From: Serratia symbiotica
GTDB taxonomy: Bacteria; Pseudomonadota; Gammaproteobacteria; Enterobacterales; Enterobacteriaceae
Assembly (NCBI GenBank): GCA_900016775.1
Contig: LN890288.1
Location: forward strand, 434,001-498,000
DNA: 64,000 nucleotides
Reading direction: 5' to 3'
Of this stretch, positions 11,551-22,247 are shown one piece after another (the first letter of the stretch is position 1; each line of letters opens with the position of its first letter). The position numbers and the translations under genes were made by a program. A model generated the notes under the pieces. That model was not told the DNA's origin, ran no database searches, and saw only the letters and a program-made list of their open reading frames with translations.

Positions 11551-14145
11551 ATGAATAAAGCCCTTGTAATAGTTGAATCTCCAGCAAAAGCTAAAACTAT
11601 TAATAAATATTTAGGAGATAATTATATCGTTAAATCTAGTATTGGTCATATTCGTGATTTACCAACTAATCACTCAATTAATAAAAAAAATAATAATTTA
11701 ACAAAAAATAAAATTATAAAAAATAAAAAAATAAAATATATTAATAGTATGGGAATAGATCCTTATAATAATTGGGAAGCAAAATATGAAATATTACCAG
11801 GTAAAGAAAAAATAGTTGATGAATTAAAACTATTAGCTAAAAAAGCAAAACATATTTATCTTGCTACTGATCTTGATCGTGAAGGAGAAGCTATTGCTTG
11901 GCATTTAAAAGAAATAATTGGAGGAGATCATAAACGATTTAGTCGTATAATATTTAATGAAATTACTAAAAATTCCATACAACAAGCTTTTAAAAAACCT
12001 GGAGAGTTAAATATTAATCGTGTAAATGCACAACAAGCTCGTCGTTTTATGGATCGTATTGTAGGTTATATGATTTCTCCTATTTTATGGAAAAAAATTG
12101 CTAGAGGTTTATCTGCAGGTAGAGTTCAATCAGTAGCTATGAGATTAATAGTAGAACGTGAACGTAATATTAAAGCTTTTATACCGCAAGAATATTGGAA
12201 ATTATATATTAACTTACTAACAAAATCTAAAATTATTATTCCAATGAAAGTAACACATATTAACAATAATTTATTTAAACCAATTAATTTAAAACAAATT
12301 CAAACTACTATTAAATTATTAGAAAAAGAATGTTTTACTGTATTTAATTATAAAAGTAAAATAACTAAAATAAAACCACATGCACCATTTACTACTTCTA
12401 CACTACAACAAGCTGCAAATACATATTTAGGTTTTAGTGTAAAAAAAACTATGATGATAGCACAACGATTATATGAAAATGGATATATTACTTATATTCG
12501 TACTGATTCTACTAATTTAAGTCAAGAATCAATAATTATGGTACGTCATTATATTAATAAAAATTTTAATAAAAAATATTTACCAAAATCTCCAAATAAA
12601 TATAATACTACCAAAAATTCTCAAGAAGCACATGAAGCTATTCGTCCTACAGACATTAATATAATTTTTGAACAATTAAAAATTATAGAAATAGATGAAA
12701 AAAAATTATATCAATTAATATGGTGTCAATTTGTTGCTTGTCAAATGACTTCAGCACAATATGATTGTTCTACTTTATTAGTAAATGCAAATCATTATAA
12801 ATTATGTACAAAAGGTCGTACCTTACATTTTGATGGTTGGACTATAGTAATTCCTATGATATATAAAAAAAATAAAGAACATATATTACCATTTATTAAA
12901 ATTGGTACAAAATTAAAAATACAAAAATTTATTCCTAGTCAACATTTTACTAAATCTCCATCACGATATAATGAAGCTTCATTAGTTAAAGAATTAGAAA
13001 AACGTGGTATTGGACGACCTTCAACTTATGCATCTATTATTTCAACTATCCAAAATCGAGGTTATGTACGATTAAAAAATCATCGTTTTTATGCAGAAAA
13101 AATAGGAGAAATTGTAACTGATAGATTAATAGAAAATTTTTATGAATTAATGAATTATAATTTCACTGCTAATATGGAAGATAGACTAGATCAAATTGCT
13201 CTAAATAACACTAAATGGAAAGTAATGTTAGATGAATTTTTTATAGATTTTAATAAACAATTAGAAATAGCAAAAAAAAATCCAGAAATTGGTGGTATGC
13301 GTTTAAATAAAATAGTTATTACTAATATTAACTGTCCAAAATGTAATAAAAAAATGGGAATTAAAACTGCTATCACTGGAGTTTTTCTAAGTTGTTCTAG
13401 TTATATACTAAAACAAACAGAACGTTGTAAAACTACTATAAATTTAATACCTGAAATAGAAATTTTAAATGTTATAGAAGGAGATAAAGCAGAAACAAAT
13501 GCATTACGTGCTCGTAATCGTTGTAAAAAATGTAATACAGCAATGGATAACTATTTTATTGATAATAAAAATAAATTATTAATTTGTGGAAATAATCCAA
13601 TTTGTGATGGTTATATTCTTAAAAAAGGAAATTTTCTTATTAAAAAATTTCAAGAAAAAATACTGAAATGTGATAAATGTAATTATGAAATGTATATAAA
13701 AATAGGACGTTTTGGTAAATATATGAGCTGTATAAATGAACATTGTAAAAATACTCGTAAAATTTTACATAATGGTGATATTGCACCACCAAAAGAAGAT
13801 CCTATACCTTTACCAGAATTAAAATGTAAAAAATCTAATGCTTATTTTGTTCTCCGTAATGGATCTTCTGGTATTTTTTTAGCAGCTAATACTTTTCCTA
13901 AATCACGTGAAACTCGTGCTCCATTAGTAAAAGAATTAATTCTTTTTAAAGATCGATTATCAAAAAAACTTCATTATTTAACAGATGCTCCAATATTGGA
14001 TAACGTAGGTAATATGACATTAGTCCGATTTAATCGAAAAAATAAGGAACAATATATTACTTCAGAAAAAAATGGTGAAACAACTGGTTGGTTTGCTTTT
14101 TATATTAATGGGAAATGGATAGAAAATAAAAAAATAAATAAATAA
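11551..14145 (+). CDS. topA: DNA topoisomerase I
   Basis: Relaxes negative supercoils by a type IA single-strand break. At 864 residues it is essentially the E. coli length (865). The TOPRIM domain has the acidic DLDREGE at 107-113. The catalytic tyrosine is Tyr315 in [12 protein letters not shown]. Three C-terminal Cys4 zinc-ribbon repeats are all intact: CPKC...C..C from about residue 595, CKKC with CGNNPIC, and CDKC with CINEHC. Retention of all three ribbons and the C-terminal tail is unusual economy-wise in a shrunken genome. The neighbours topA, ribA and pgpB keep E. coli order with cysB and acnA deleted. Confidence 0.98.
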   Translation: MNKALVIVESPAKAKTINKYLGDNYIVKSSIGHIRDLPTNHSINKKNNNLTKNKIIKNKKIKYINSMGIDPYNNWEAKYEILPGKEKIVDELKLLAKKAKHIYLATDLDREGEAIAWHLKEIIGGDHKRFSRIIFNEITKNSIQQAFKKPGELNINRVNAQQARRFMDRIVGYMISPILWKKIARGLSAGRVQSVAMRLIVERERNIKAFIPQEYWKLYINLLTKSKIIIPMKVTHINNNLFKPINLKQIQTTIKLLEKECFTVFNYKSKITKIKPHAPFTTSTLQQAANTYLGFSVKKTMMIAQRLYENGYITYIRTDSTNLSQESIIMVRHYINKNFNKKYLPKSPNKYNTTKNSQEAHEAIRPTDINIIFEQLKIIEIDEKKLYQLIWCQFVACQMTSAQYDCSTLLVNANHYKLCTKGRTLHFDGWTIVIPMIYKKNKEHILPFIKIGTKLKIQKFIPSQHFTKSPSRYNEASLVKELEKRGIGRPSTYASIISTIQNRGYVRLKNHRFYAEKIGEIVTDRLIENFYELMNYNFTANMEDRLDQIALNNTKWKVMLDEFFIDFNKQLEIAKKNPEIGGMRLNKIVITNINCPKCNKKMGIKTAITGVFLSCSSYILKQTERCKTTINLIPEIEILNVIEGDKAETNALRARNRCKKCNTAMDNYFIDNKNKLLICGNNPICDGYILKKGNFLIKKFQEKILKCDKCNYEMYIKIGRFGKYMSCINEHCKNTRKILHNGDIAPPKEDPIPLPELKCKKSNAYFVLRNGSSGIFLAANTFPKSRETRAPLVKELILFKDRLSKKLHYLTDAPILDNVGNMTLVRFNRKNKEQYITSEKNGETTGWFAFYINGKWIENKKINK

Positions 14146-14613
14146 TTTTTATTTCTTAATTTTTTATAAATATTATTTATAAAAATGTTATTAAATTTTA
14201 AAAATATTATTTTATATAAAATATATAATATTTTTATATAAAATATATAATAAATTATTTTAAATATTTTTATATTAAATATTATTAATTTAAAATTCAT
14301 ATATATAAAGAATTTATTGAAAATATAAAATATTTATTTATTATTAAAATAATTCATAATATATAATATTATTATTTATATTAAAATTATAAATATTATA
14401 TAAAATAATAAAAATAATATAATTTAAAATTAAATTATAAATATTATAAAAAATATTTTATTTTTATAATTATCTTAAAACAATATTATTATTATATTTT
14501 TTATAATTATTATAAATAATTTATATAATATTTTATTATTAAAAATATTAAATAATAAAATTCATTATTTATATAATAATAAAATTTTTAATATTTATTT
14601 AAAATTTTAATTC
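14146..14613 (+). other. A/T spacer between convergent topA and ribA
   Basis: About 470 bases between convergent genes, without an open frame. In E. coli cysB, acnA and others lie between topA and ribA, so this marks a large deletion. An 11-bp A/T stem (14530-14540 with 14551-14561, 10-base loop) could act as a two-way terminator but may be chance. Confidence 0.5.
14210..14252 (+). repeat. Two-copy 22-base A/T tandem repeat
   Basis: A 21-base A/T unit at 14210-14230 is repeated without change at 14232-14252, one T apart. It lies in non-coding spacer downstream of topA and probably arose by replication slippage. Confidence 0.6.
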
Positions 14614-15201
14614 TTAATCAAAAATATGTCCCATTTTTTTAGCTTTAGTAGATAAATAATACATATTTCTTGGATTTTTTCCTACAATTAAAGGAATACG
14701 TGCAGTAATATTAATACCAGATTTAATTAAAATTGAAACTTTTTTAGGATTATTAGTTAATAAACGAACCGTATTAATACCTAATAATTTAAACATATCA
14801 GAACATAAAGTAAAATCACGTTCATCGGCATCAAAACCAAGCTGATAATTAGCTTCTACAGTATCTATTCCCTTATCTTGCAAAGCATAAGCACGAATTT
14901 TATTTAAAAGACCAATATTACGTCCTTCTTGACGATGATATAATAAAATTCCACATCCTTCTTTAGCAATATATGATAAAGCAGCTTCTAATTGAAAACC
15001 ACAATCACAACGTAAACTAAATAATGCATCACCAGTTAAACATTCAGAATGAACTCGTGCTAATATTGATGTTTTATTAGAAATATCACCAAAAATTAAT
15101 GCTAAATGATTATGACCTGTAGATAATTCTTCAAATCCAATCATTAAAAAATCACCCCAAGGTGTTGGTAATTTTGTTTCTGCTACCCGTTTCAATTGCA
15201 T
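14614..15201 (-). CDS. ribA: GTP cyclohydrolase II
   Basis: First enzyme of the purine branch of riboflavin synthesis; opens GTP and releases formate and pyrophosphate. The zinc-binding cysteines are seen in [18 protein letters not shown], and the catalytic region in [18 protein letters not shown] 15201 gives [18 protein letters not shown], the exact E. coli N-terminus (195 residues against 196), with GGA upstream. An in-frame ATG at 15213 would add MENN but has no ribosome-binding site. It is transcribed towards topA and away from pgpB, as in E. coli. Confidence 0.97.
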   Translation of the reverse strand: MQLKRVAETKLPTPWGDFLMIGFEELSTGHNHLALIFGDISNKTSILARVHSECLTGDALFSLRCDCGFQLEAALSYIAKEGCGILLYHRQEGRNIGLLNKIRAYALQDKGIDTVEANYQLGFDADERDFTLCSDMFKLLGINTVRLLTNNPKKVSILIKSGINITARIPLIVGKNPRNMYYLSTKAKKMGHIFD

Positions 15202-15705
15202 ATTATTTTCCATAAATATATTTCATACTAATATTTTTTATATATGTTATATTTATTTTTTAATAAAAAAACTAGCGTTAAAATATAAATATCTAATTTT
15301 TATTAATTTTAAATTACTTTATTATAAATTATCAATAATAATTATTTATAATAATAAAATATTTTTAAATTTAAATATATCATTGAATTTAATAAAATTA
15401 AATATTAAATTAATTAAATCTAATAAAATTATAATGTTAATATATAAAACATTTTATATATTTTTTAAAAAAAATATATAAAATATTAATCTTTAATATA
15501 TAAATATTACCTTATTTATTAAATAAATATATAGTATATATTATTAATATAATAAAATTATAACAATATTAATAATATATTATTAATATTAAATATATTA
15601 TTAAAATTAAATCTATAAAATATATTTCATATTAATTTTTATTAAAATTATTTAAAATATATTATCTATAATATCCGTAAATAAATAAATAATAAGGAAT
15701 AAAAA
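15202..15705 (+). other. Divergent ribA/pgpB spacer
   Basis: About 500 bases of A/T that must hold the start signals of ribA (minus) and pgpB (plus). No box stands out from background. The only clear element is AAGGAA at 15694-15699, the ribosome-binding site that fixes the pgpB start. Confidence 0.5.
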
Positions 15706-16431
15706 ATTTATAAAATAATAAAAAATACAACAATTAGTACATTATTATTACTTATTATGCCAACAATCTCATGGATAATAAATTGGCATTGGTCACTAAA
15801 TAATAATGAAATTATTTTAAAAATGTTATATTATATTACTTTAACTATAGAATTACCATGGGGAATTTTTATAACTATTTTTTTAAATAGTTTATTTTTA
15901 TGGTATTTACAATTTAATAAAAAAAATTCACTAAAATTAATAATTTTAATTTGTACTATTATATTAATTGGTCAAGGAATAAAATCTTTTATTAAAATTT
16001 ATATAAAAGAACCACGACCATTTACTGTTTTATTTAAAAAAAATAATAATTTTAATAATAAATCTTTTTATTTCTTATATATTAAAAATAATAATCTTTT
16101 TATAAAAAATATTTTTACAAATAAAAAATTAATACCAAATTGGTTATATAAATACTGGAAATATGAAAATAACTCTTCTTTTCCTTCAGGACATACTTTA
16201 TTTGCTGTTACTTGGGCTTTACTAGGATCTGGATTATTATGGTCTAATCATCATTATAAAACTGTAATATCATTAATGTTATGGGCACTTATTATTATGG
16301 AAAGTCGTTTAATATTAGGTATGCATTGGCCTAAAGATTTATTAGTATCTATACTAATTAGTTGGTTTTTAGTAATAATAATGTATTGGTTAGCACATAT
16401 TTGGTTTAAATTATTAATTTTATTAAAATAA
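15706..16431 (+). CDS. pgpB: PgpB-type membrane phosphatase, ATT start
   Basis: PAP2-family phosphatase acting on phosphatidylglycerophosphate and undecaprenyl pyrophosphate. The first ATG is at 15757, but the frame stays open back to TAA 15700-15702. ATT 15706 lies six bases after AAGGAA (15694-15699). From ATT the product has 241 residues, and its methionine-proline pair falls at positions 18-19, exactly as in E. coli PgpB; the residues between (TTISTLLLLIMP against TAVGAALLLVMP) also align and form the first membrane helix. The ATG start would remove that helix. The PAP2 motifs are intact: KxxxxxxRP in KIYIKEPRP, PSGH in SFPSGHTLF, and SRxxxxxHxxxD in SRLILGMHWPKD. Several membrane segments are present. 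The periplasmic loop is shorter and Asn-rich. Confidence 0.9.
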   Translation: MYKIIKNTTISTLLLLIMPTISWIINWHWSLNNNEIILKMLYYITLTIELPWGIFITIFLNSLFLWYLQFNKKNSLKLIILICTIILIGQGIKSFIKIYIKEPRPFTVLFKKNNNFNNKSFYFLYIKNNNLFIKNIFTNKKLIPNWLYKYWKYENNSSFPSGHTLFAVTWALLGSGLLWSNHHYKTVISLMLWALIIMESRLILGMHWPKDLLVSILISWFLVIIMYWLAHIWFKLLILLK

Positions 16432-16638
16432 ATAAAATTTTTATAAATTATTATATAATTACATTATATATAAATTTTATATATATTAATTATAATTAAA
16501 TATTTAATAATTAAATTAATTATTTTATTTGTTATATAAAACAATATATATTTATTTTATTTTATTAAAATAATAATATTAAAAACATAATATATAAATA
16601 TGTAATTATATAATAAATAAAAAATATTATATTATAAA

Positions 16639-16863
16639 TTAAATATTTTTATTAGTTTTATATGGTATATTAAATCGTTTATTAAAACGATCTATACGTC
16701 CACCAGTAGAAATATCACGTTGTTTTCCAGTATAAAAAGGATGACATACTCCACAAACATCTAAATTTATATTATGTAATATAGTAGAACTAATTTTAAT
16801 TATATTACCACAAGAACAACTAGCTGTAATTTCTTGATATTTTGGATGAATTTTTTTATTCAT
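16639..16863 (-). CDS. rpmE: 50S ribosomal protein L31, zinc-binding type
   Basis: Component of the large ribosomal subunit at the subunit interface. It has 74 residues against 70 in E. coli. The four zinc ligands are present (CSC near the N-terminus and CGVCHPF in the middle), followed by [25 protein letters not shown] precedes the ATG in a good position. The E. coli neighbour priA is absent. Confidence 0.97.
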   Translation of the reverse strand: MNKKIHPKYQEITASCSCGNIIKISSTILHNINLDVCGVCHPFYTGKQRDISTGGRIDRFNKRFNIPYKTNKNI

Positions 16864-17531
16864 AAAAATCTCTATTAAAATAATATAAAAACTTATTTAT
16901 TTTATTAAAAATATAAATAATTAAATTAAATTTAAAAACCAAATATTAAATTAATACAAAATATAATATATTTTTTATAAATTATTTATTTAAATAAAAA
17001 TAAATTATTAAATAATAAATATTATTAAATTATATTATAATTTCAATATGATATTATTTTAACATATTTTATATAATATTAATTTTAAAATATAATATTT
17101 TTAATTATATAATAAACAATTTTTTATAATCTATAGTATAATAAAAACTATAAAATTTTTATATATAATAAAATATTACATAATTAATTTTCATATTAAA
17201 ATTATTTTTTAAAATTCATTAAATTTTTAATAATATAAAAAATATAATTTTTTTTATTTATTTTATGTATAAATATTTATATATTTTTTATTATATTTTA
17301 AATATTTATTTTTATATACTATTTTATATAATTTTATACATAATTTTGAAATTATATAAAAATTTTAAATATTTAGTAAATATGTTATATAATAAATTTA
17401 AAATTTTTTTTAATTATATAAATTATTATCAATTATTAAAATATTATTAATATATTAATATATATTATATATTTTATAAAAAAATAATAACTATATTTCA
17501 TTTAAATTAAAATTTATTTAAAACATTATTT
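16864..17531 (+). other. Gene-free A/T spacer between rpmE and tusE
   Basis: About 670 bases of A/T. A 61-codon frame at 17265-17450 consists almost wholly of Tyr, Ile, Phe, Leu, Lys and Asn, as any open frame would in such sequence, has no ribosome-binding site, and is not accepted as a gene. Confidence 0.5.
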
Positions 17532-17861
17532 TTAAATACATTTTACTGGTTTAGGTAATCCAGCAATTTTAGTAGCTTGTTTTGCTGGACCCTTAGGAAA
17601 TAAATAATAAAGATATCGAGTATTACCTATTTTTTTACCGTATTTTTCTTCTATAGATTTAACTAACATCCTCATGGTAGGAGATGTATTAAATTTTTTA
17701 TAAAAATTACGAATAAAAAATATTAACTCCCAATGTATATCAGTAAGTATAATCCCTTCTTTATTAGCTAATTTTATAGCTAAATTTTCATTCCAATCAG
17801 AAATATTTTCTAAATAACCTTTAGAATCAGTTTTAATTATTTTATTGTTGTATATTATCAT
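17532..17861 (-). CDS. tusE: Sulfur relay protein TusE
   Basis: DsrC-family sulfur carrier that takes sulfur from TusBCD and hands it to MnmA for 2-thiolation of the wobble uridine in Lys, Glu and Gln tRNAs. It has 109 residues, the E. coli length. The conserved C-terminal arm [23 protein letters not shown] carries the active cysteine at position 108, next to last. mnmE, for the 5-substituent of the same uridine, ends at the right edge of the window, so the mnm5s2U pathway appears retained. No tus operon partner is adjacent. Confidence 0.96.
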   Translation of the reverse strand: MIIYNNKIIKTDSKGYLENISDWNENLAIKLANKEGIILTDIHWELIFFIRNFYKKFNTSPTMRMLVKSIEEKYGKKIGNTRYLYYLFPKGPAKQATKIAGLPKPVKCI

Positions 17862-18586
17862 ATAATAAATAGTTAAATAAAAATAATATTTTATATATTA
17901 AAAACATAAATTTAATATTACTAATATATTTTCTACATTAATTTTTATATATTAATATTTTAATAAAATATTAATATATATTTTTTTTAAATATAACATA
18001 TATAAAATAATTTATAATATTATATAAAATTTAAATTATATTTCAAAATAATATTTAAAACATATAATTAATTTATTTTTTTTATAAAAAAATATTATTA
18101 TAATATTAATTTATAATTATAAAAATATTATATAACTAAAAATATATTTTTTAAGATTAATTATTTTATATATATATTTTTATAAAAATATTTAAATTAA
18201 TTAAATATTTTAAATATTATATTTTATAAAATTAACATACTTAATATTACTACTTATAATAAATATACATATTTATTTTAATATTAATTAAAAATTATTT
18301 ATTTTATAAAAAATATAATTTCTTAACAAAAATATATATTTTTATTACATATGTTTTAAAAAAAATAAAAATCAAATATTATAAATAAATAATTTTAAAA
18401 TTAACAAAATTACATAATTTAAAAATAAAATATTTTTATTATAAAATTTATTTTTTTATTATACAAATAATATCATATAATATAAAATTATATCATTTAT
18501 TTATTAATAATAATTAAAATATTAAAATAAAATATATAAAATAAAAAAATTATTTTATCCTTATAAAAATTTAGAGAGAATATTTC
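17862..18586 (+). other. Gene-free A/T spacer before pta
   Basis: About 725 bases between the divergent tusE and pta, nearly all A/T and without frames of interest. In E. coli ackA lies directly before pta; here ackA is at 44183 on the other strand, and no trace of it remains in this spacer. AGAGAGA at 18572-18578 serves pta. Confidence 0.5.
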
Positions 18587-20725
18587 GTGTCACATATAAT
18601 TATGTTAATTCCTGCTGATACTAATATTAATTTAACTAATATTAGTTTAGGTATTATTCATTCTATAAAAAAAGAAAATATTAGCTTAAATACATTTAAA
18701 CCTATATATATACCACATTCTTATAAAAATACTATAAATAAAAATATTATTACTAATAAAAATAATTTTTCTATTACAAAGGATACATCTTTAAATTTAA
18801 ATTATGCCTGTGATTTACTTAGTAAAAATAAAAAAATTATTTTAATGGAAAAATTAATAGAAAAATTTTATAAAAATAAAAAAAACTCAAAAATAATATT
18901 TATAGAAGGATTAATTCCATATCATGAATATCAATTTATTAATATATTAAATTATGAAATTGCAAAAACATTAAATGCAAAAATTATTTTTGTTATAGAT
19001 ATAAATCAAGTTTATCAATCAGAATTAAAAGAACGTATTAAACTAATACATAATAAATTTGGTGGTAATAAAAATAAAAATATTCTTGGTATCATTATTA
19101 ATAAATTTAATACTAATTTTAATCATGAACATTCTTCTTGTAATAAAATATTTGAAATGTTTTACAATCATAAAAAAACTAATAATACTAATATCAATAT
19201 TTTAGCATTACATAAAGAAATATCATTACCAATATTAGGTTATATACCTTGGAATTTTGATTTAATTACACCACGAATTATAGATATAGTTCAACATTTA
19301 AAAGCTCGTTTTATTAATAAAGGTGATGTTATAAATCGTCGATTAAAATCAATAACTTTTTGTACAAATAAAATTTTTAATAAATTAAAATATTTTTATT
19401 CTAATACATTACTTGTAATTTCTGTAAATCATTATGATATATTAACTTCAATTTATTTATCTATAATAAATGGTGTTAAAATTGGTGCTATACTTCTTAC
19501 TGATGGTTATAATTCTAATAATATTGTAAATAAATTATATAAATATGCTTATCAAACTAAATTACCAATTTTTATAGTTAACACTAATAACTGGCAAACT
19601 ATATTTAATCTTCAAAAATTTAATTTTCAAACACCATCTAATGATTTTGAACGTATAAAAAAAATAAAAAATTATATTTCTAATCATATTAATAAAGAAT
19701 GGATAAAATTATTATCTACACCTTCTAAAAAACTAAATTATCTTTCTCCTCAAATGTTTTGCTATCAACTTACCCAATTAGCACAAAAAGCTAATAAATG
19801 TATTATTTTACCAGAAGGTAATGAACTTCGTACAATTAAAGCAGCTAATATTTGTGCAGAACGTAATATTGCACGATGTATATTATTAGGTAATCCAACT
19901 GAAATAAAAACATTAGCTATTCAACAAAATATTAAATTAAGTAAAAATATTAAAATTATAAATCCTATTATGATACGTAAAAATTATATATCACGTTTAC
20001 TTATTTTACGAAAAAATAAAGGTATAACTGTATCTATAGCAAGTAAACAATTAGAAGATAATGTAATGTTAGGTACACTTATGTTGGAACAAGGTGAAGT
20101 TGATGGTTTAGTATCTGGAGCTATTAATACTACTGCTAATACTATTCGTCCTGCATTACAATTAATAAAAACTTCAAAAGGTAATTCATTAATATCTTCT
20201 ATATTTTTTATGTTATTACCAGAACAAGTATTAATATATGGTGATTGTGCAATTAATCCAAATCCAACTGCAGAACAACTTTCTGAAATAGCAATTCAAT
20301 CAGCTCATTCAGCTAAAGCTTTTGGAATTATACCACGAATAGCTATGATATCTTATTCTACTAAAAATTCTAGTAAAGGTCATGATGTAGAAAAAGTTCG
20401 TCAAGCTACTTATTTAACACAAAAAAAATGTCCTAATCTTATTATAGATGGACCTTTACAATACGATGCATCTATTATACCTGAAATAGCTAAATCTAAA
20501 GCTCCAAATTCCCCAATAGCTGGTCAAGCTACTATTTTTATATTTCCAGATCTTAATACTGGAAATACTACTTATAAAGCAGTACAACGTTCTGCAAATT
20601 TAATGTCTATAGGACCTATGTTACAAGGTATGAAAAAACCAGTAAATGATTTATCACGAGGGGCTTTAGTAGAAGATATTGTTTATACTATAGCTTTAAC
20701 AGCTATTCAAGCTCTTCAAACTTAA
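18587..20725 (+). CDS. pta: Phosphate acetyltransferase
   Basis: Interconverts acetyl-CoA and acetyl phosphate. It starts at GTG 18587, giving (M)SHIIMLIPADTN, the same start as in E. coli, behind AGAGAGA. At 712 residues (E. coli 714) it is the long form: an N-terminal P-loop-like regulatory domain, a middle DRTGG domain and the C-terminal catalytic domain from about residue 390 (LPEGNELRTIKAA, VDGLVSGAINTTANTIRPALQ, PDLNTGNTTYKAVQRSA). The N-terminal domain is more diverged and Asn/Lys-rich but not deleted. With ackA it gives substrate-level ATP from acetyl-CoA made by the pyruvate dehydrogenase genes at 22-28 kb. Confidence 0.97.
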   Translation: MSHIIMLIPADTNINLTNISLGIIHSIKKENISLNTFKPIYIPHSYKNTINKNIITNKNNFSITKDTSLNLNYACDLLSKNKKIILMEKLIEKFYKNKKNSKIIFIEGLIPYHEYQFINILNYEIAKTLNAKIIFVIDINQVYQSELKERIKLIHNKFGGNKNKNILGIIINKFNTNFNHEHSSCNKIFEMFYNHKKTNNTNINILALHKEISLPILGYIPWNFDLITPRIIDIVQHLKARFINKGDVINRRLKSITFCTNKIFNKLKYFYSNTLLVISVNHYDILTSIYLSIINGVKIGAILLTDGYNSNNIVNKLYKYAYQTKLPIFIVNTNNWQTIFNLQKFNFQTPSNDFERIKKIKNYISNHINKEWIKLLSTPSKKLNYLSPQMFCYQLTQLAQKANKCIILPEGNELRTIKAANICAERNIARCILLGNPTEIKTLAIQQNIKLSKNIKIINPIMIRKNYISRLLILRKNKGITVSIASKQLEDNVMLGTLMLEQGEVDGLVSGAINTTANTIRPALQLIKTSKGNSLISSIFFMLLPEQVLIYGDCAINPNPTAEQLSEIAIQSAHSAKAFGIIPRIAMISYSTKNSSKGHDVEKVRQATYLTQKKCPNLIIDGPLQYDASIIPEIAKSKAPNSPIAGQATIFIFPDLNTGNTTYKAVQRSANLMSIGPMLQGMKKPVNDLSRGALVEDIVYTIALTAIQALQT

Positions 20726-20745
20726 TAAAAAATAAAATTTTTATA

Positions 20746-20796
20746 AAAATATCCACTTATAATTTTATAAAAAATATAATTTTTAGTGGATATTTT
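20746..20796 (+). terminator. Rho-independent terminator of pta
   Basis: A perfect 12-bp stem (20746-20757 with 20785-20796, containing ATCCACT and AGTGGAT) closes a 27-base A/T loop. A T-rich tract follows on both sides, so it can also end the minus-strand tRNA-Leu transcript. It begins 20 bases after the pta stop. Confidence 0.75.
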
Positions 20797-20882
20797 ATTT
20801 TTTAAAAAAAATAAATTTATAATTTATATTAACAAATAAATATAAATTATTAAAATATTTATACTTATTTATAAAATTTTTA

Positions 20883-20964
20883 TACCGAAGGCCGGAATTG
20901 AACCGGCATGTATTACTACGATTGATTTTGAATCAATTGTGTCTACCTATTTCACCACTTCGGC
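20883..20964 (-). tRNA. tRNA-Leu, anticodon CAA
   Basis: An 82-nt class II tRNA. The acceptor stem GCCGAAG pairs with CTTCGGT (first pair G-U, as in E. coli tRNA-Leu UAA). Discriminator A, D arm GTGAAATAGGTAGAC and the anticodon loop TTCAAAA give anticodon CAA. The variable arm is short, with a 3-bp GTA/TAC stem. The T arm has a GCCGG/CCGGC stem around TTCAATT. CCA is not encoded; the base after the discriminator is T. The tRNA therefore needs CCA-adding enzyme, unlike the tRNA-Gly at 34307. It reads UUG codons, the second leucine codon in so AT-rich a genome. Confidence 0.95.
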
Positions 20965-21606
20965 ATATATATATAATATAAAAAAATATTTTTTCATATT
21001 ATATATAATTAAAATAAAAATATTTTAAATAAATATAATTAATATTAAATATTTATATTAATTTTAAAATAATATTTAAATATACCATTATAATATAATA
21101 AAATATTAATAAAATTAATAATAATTTTTATATAATATATTTTAAATAAATTATATTTTATATTATTATAAATATTATATATTATAATAAATATTAATAT
21201 TTATTATAATATATTATTACTTTAATTCATAATATATTATAAAATTATTTATTAAAATATTATTTAAATATAAAATTTATTAATAATTCATTTAATATTA
21301 ACAAATATTAATACTATTAAATTAACTAAAATTAATTAATTTTTTAAATATGATTAATTTTTTAATTTTTAAATAAATATTTTTTCTAAAAATTATATAT
21401 CAAATATTAAAAATATTTTTATTAAATAAAAAATATAAAAATAAATTTTATAAAAAAATTTATAAAATATACATAAAATAGTATATTTAATAGTTTTAAT
21501 ATATTATTCTTATTTATCATATTATAATTATAAAATAATAAATATATCTTTTAAAAATTATTAAAATAAAAAATATAAACAATAAAAAATTAATAAAATA
21601 TATATT
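20965..21606 (+). other. Gene-free A/T spacer between tRNA-Leu and hpt
   Basis: About 640 bases of A/T between divergent genes, without coding frames. The promoters of tRNA-Leu and hpt must lie here; TATAAT-like strings are too frequent to choose one. Confidence 0.5.
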
Positions 21607-22137
21607 ATGAAATATACTATAGATATTATGATTTCTACAAAAAAAATAAATACTCGTATTATTGAATTAGGACAACAAATATCAGAAAATTATAAAAATA
21701 ATAATAAAAACATGGTTCTTATTGGTCTTTTACGTGGTTCTTTTATATTTATAGCAGATTTATGTCGTACTATAATCGTACCACATTCAGTAGATTTTAT
21801 AACTGTATCTAGTTACGGTAATAATATGTCAACAACTCATGATATAAAAATACTTAAAGATCTTGATGAAGACATTTATAACAAAGATGTATTAATTATA
21901 GAAGATTTAATTGATTCTGGTAATACTTTAAATAAAATACGTAAAATTTTATCATTACGTTCACCTAAATCATTAGCAATCTGTACTTTATTAGATAAAC
22001 CAGAACGCAGAGAGGTTAACGTTCCCATAGAATATATAGGTTTTTCAATACCAGATGAATTTATAGTAGGTTATGGTATAGATTATGCTCAAAAATATAG
22101 ACATTTACCATATATTGGAAAAATAGTTTTTTTATAA
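21607..22137 (+). CDS. hpt: Hypoxanthine phosphoribosyltransferase
   Basis: Salvages hypoxanthine (and guanine) to IMP/GMP with PRPP. It has 176 residues against 178 in E. coli. The PRPP-binding loop [13 protein letters not shown] (about residues 97-109), LVGLLRGS-like [11 protein letters not shown] and the C-terminal [23 protein letters not shown] are conserved. No clear ribosome-binding site lies before the ATG. With guaBA and gmk in the same window, the symbiont can make guanine nucleotides from an imported purine base. Confidence 0.97.
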   Translation: MKYTIDIMISTKKINTRIIELGQQISENYKNNNKNMVLIGLLRGSFIFIADLCRTIIVPHSVDFITVSSYGNNMSTTHDIKILKDLDEDIYNKDVLIIEDLIDSGNTLNKIRKILSLRSPKSLAICTLLDKPERREVNVPIEYIGFSIPDEFIVGYGIDYAQKYRHLPYIGKIVFL

Positions 22138-22247
22138 AAATAATTTATAATATAAAAATATTTTTAAATTATTTAATCAAAATTTTAAATAAATAATTTA
22201 TTAAATTTATATAATATATAGCATATTAAAATAAATTTTATAATTAA

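Noticed and set aside
14100-14300. 66-residue minus-strand frame over the topA end
   Set aside because: Low-complexity Ile/Lys/Phe reading of spacer and antisense of topA.
17265-17450. 61-residue open frame rich in Tyr, Ile and Phe
   Set aside because: Composition is what A/T spacer gives by chance. It has no ribosome-binding site, no family motif and lies in a long spacer.
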